From positions 248,001-312,000 of the forward strand of contig LMAJ01000003.1 in NCBI GenBank assembly GCA_001507425.1: DNA of 64,000 nucleotides, in the 5' to 3' direction. Each line of letters begins with the position of its first letter. Position 1 is the first letter of the stretch. The position numbers and the translations under genes are program-made. Under the pieces are notes generated by a model, which saw only the letters and a program-made list of their open reading frames with translations, was not told where the DNA came from and searched no databases. Shown piece by piece: positions 63,669 through 64,000 of the stretch. The DNA is from Flavobacteriaceae bacterium CRH (GTDB lineage: Bacteria; Bacteroidota; Bacteroidia; Flavobacteriales; Flavobacteriaceae).

Positions 63669-64000
63669 TTAAAATTTAAAATTATAAGTAATACTAGGAA
63701 CCGGAATAGAAAAAATAGAAGTTTTGTATGCTTTTATTTTTCCGGCATTATCAGTTACAAAATAAATAGAATAAGGATTACTGCGTCCTAATACATTATA
63801 AATTGATATGTTCCAGAAACTGTGTGCTAATTTTTTTATTTTATGATTTCCTTCAATATTAAGTCCTATGTCTAAACGTACGTAATCCGGAATCCTGTAT
63901 TTATTTCGATCACTGTAGAGCGTATATTCTGCATCTCCATAATGATATGTTCCAATAGGAAAAGTAACGGGTCTGCCTGTTTGATATAAAAAGTTAGTAG
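63669..64000 (-). CDS. TonB-dependent receptor, C-terminal end (partial)
   Basis: About 110 codons are open to the right edge. The translation contains PDYVRLDIGLNIEGNHKIKK, WNISIYNVLGRSNPYSIYF and ends SIPSITYNFKF-like (PVPSITYNFKF), the last barrel strands of a TonB receptor with an aromatic C-terminus. Start and plug lie outside the window. First visible gene of the leftward operon with DUF4249 and the MG2-like protein. Confidence 0.85.
   Translation of the reverse strand, partial: TNFLYQTGRPVTFPIGTYHYGDAEYTLYSDRNKYRIPDYVRLDIGLNIEGNHKIKKLAHSFWNISIYNVLGRSNPYSIYFVTDNAGKIKAYKTSIFSIPVPSITYNFKF

Overview
The window is chromosomal DNA from a Bacteroidota bacterium, most likely a Flavobacterium close to F. 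johnsoniae. The evidence is AT-rich sequence with few Shine-Dalgarno motifs, promoters of the TTG-N18/19-TAnnTTTG type, a SusC/SusD pair, a type IX secretion sorting domain, the short Bacteroidota form of RpoD, class II HMG-CoA reductase beside a GYDIA-family kinase, and DUF4249/TonB receptor genes. I see no phage, insertion sequence, CRISPR array or rRNA.

Left edge (1-4.3 kb): a truncated TPR protein, a carboxypeptidase-regulatory-domain protein, a flavoprotein/HAD phosphatase pair and a glycerophosphodiester phosphodiesterase.

Starch/maltose locus (4.4-25.6 kb): a LacI-type regulator sits beside two gene sets. The rightward set is susC, susD, a short susE and a large secreted GH13 amylase with a T9SS tail. 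The leftward set is an SLC45-like sugar transporter, beta-phosphoglucomutase, GH65 maltose phosphorylase, SusB-like GH97 glucosidase, an unrelated small lipoprotein, a SusA-like periplasmic GH13 and a GH13 without a signal peptide. Together they describe a route: surface cleavage of starch, SusCD import, periplasmic trimming, import of maltose through the inner membrane, then phosphorolysis to glucose plus beta-glucose-1-phosphate and conversion to glucose-6-phosphate.

Housekeeping region (25.6-54.7 kb): an MHS-type transporter with a small membrane protein, tRNA-Phe, coaX, an outer-membrane protein, lptC, a CNNM/CorC-type membrane protein and a PpiD-like isomerase. Next come a GHMP kinase and HMG-CoA reductase, a DPP-IV peptidase, two POT peptide transporters, a thioredoxin followed by two thioredoxin-like genes that have lost the CxxC, and a leftward block surE, small membrane protein, lpxB, NlpC/P60 lipoprotein, comEC. 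Then follow a tail-specific protease, a NUC1 nuclease lipoprotein, rpe and rpoD.

Right end (54.8-64 kb): two DUF3857/transglutaminase-like proteins, the second lacking the catalytic residues; an HTH regulator divergent from a CDP-alcohol phosphatidyltransferase with operator-like sites between them; and a leftward TonB receptor/DUF4249/MG2-like operon cut by the window edge.

The most interesting non-genic signal is a set of dispersed intergenic inverted repeats. They have different sequences but one design: tandem units of about 8-10 bp on one arm, mirrored on the other. There is also a cluster of small hairpins at 6.13-6.27 kb. The most interesting genic signals are the two active/inactive paralogue sets (thioredoxins, transglutaminases) and a rho-independent terminator that also encodes the C-terminus of ComEC.
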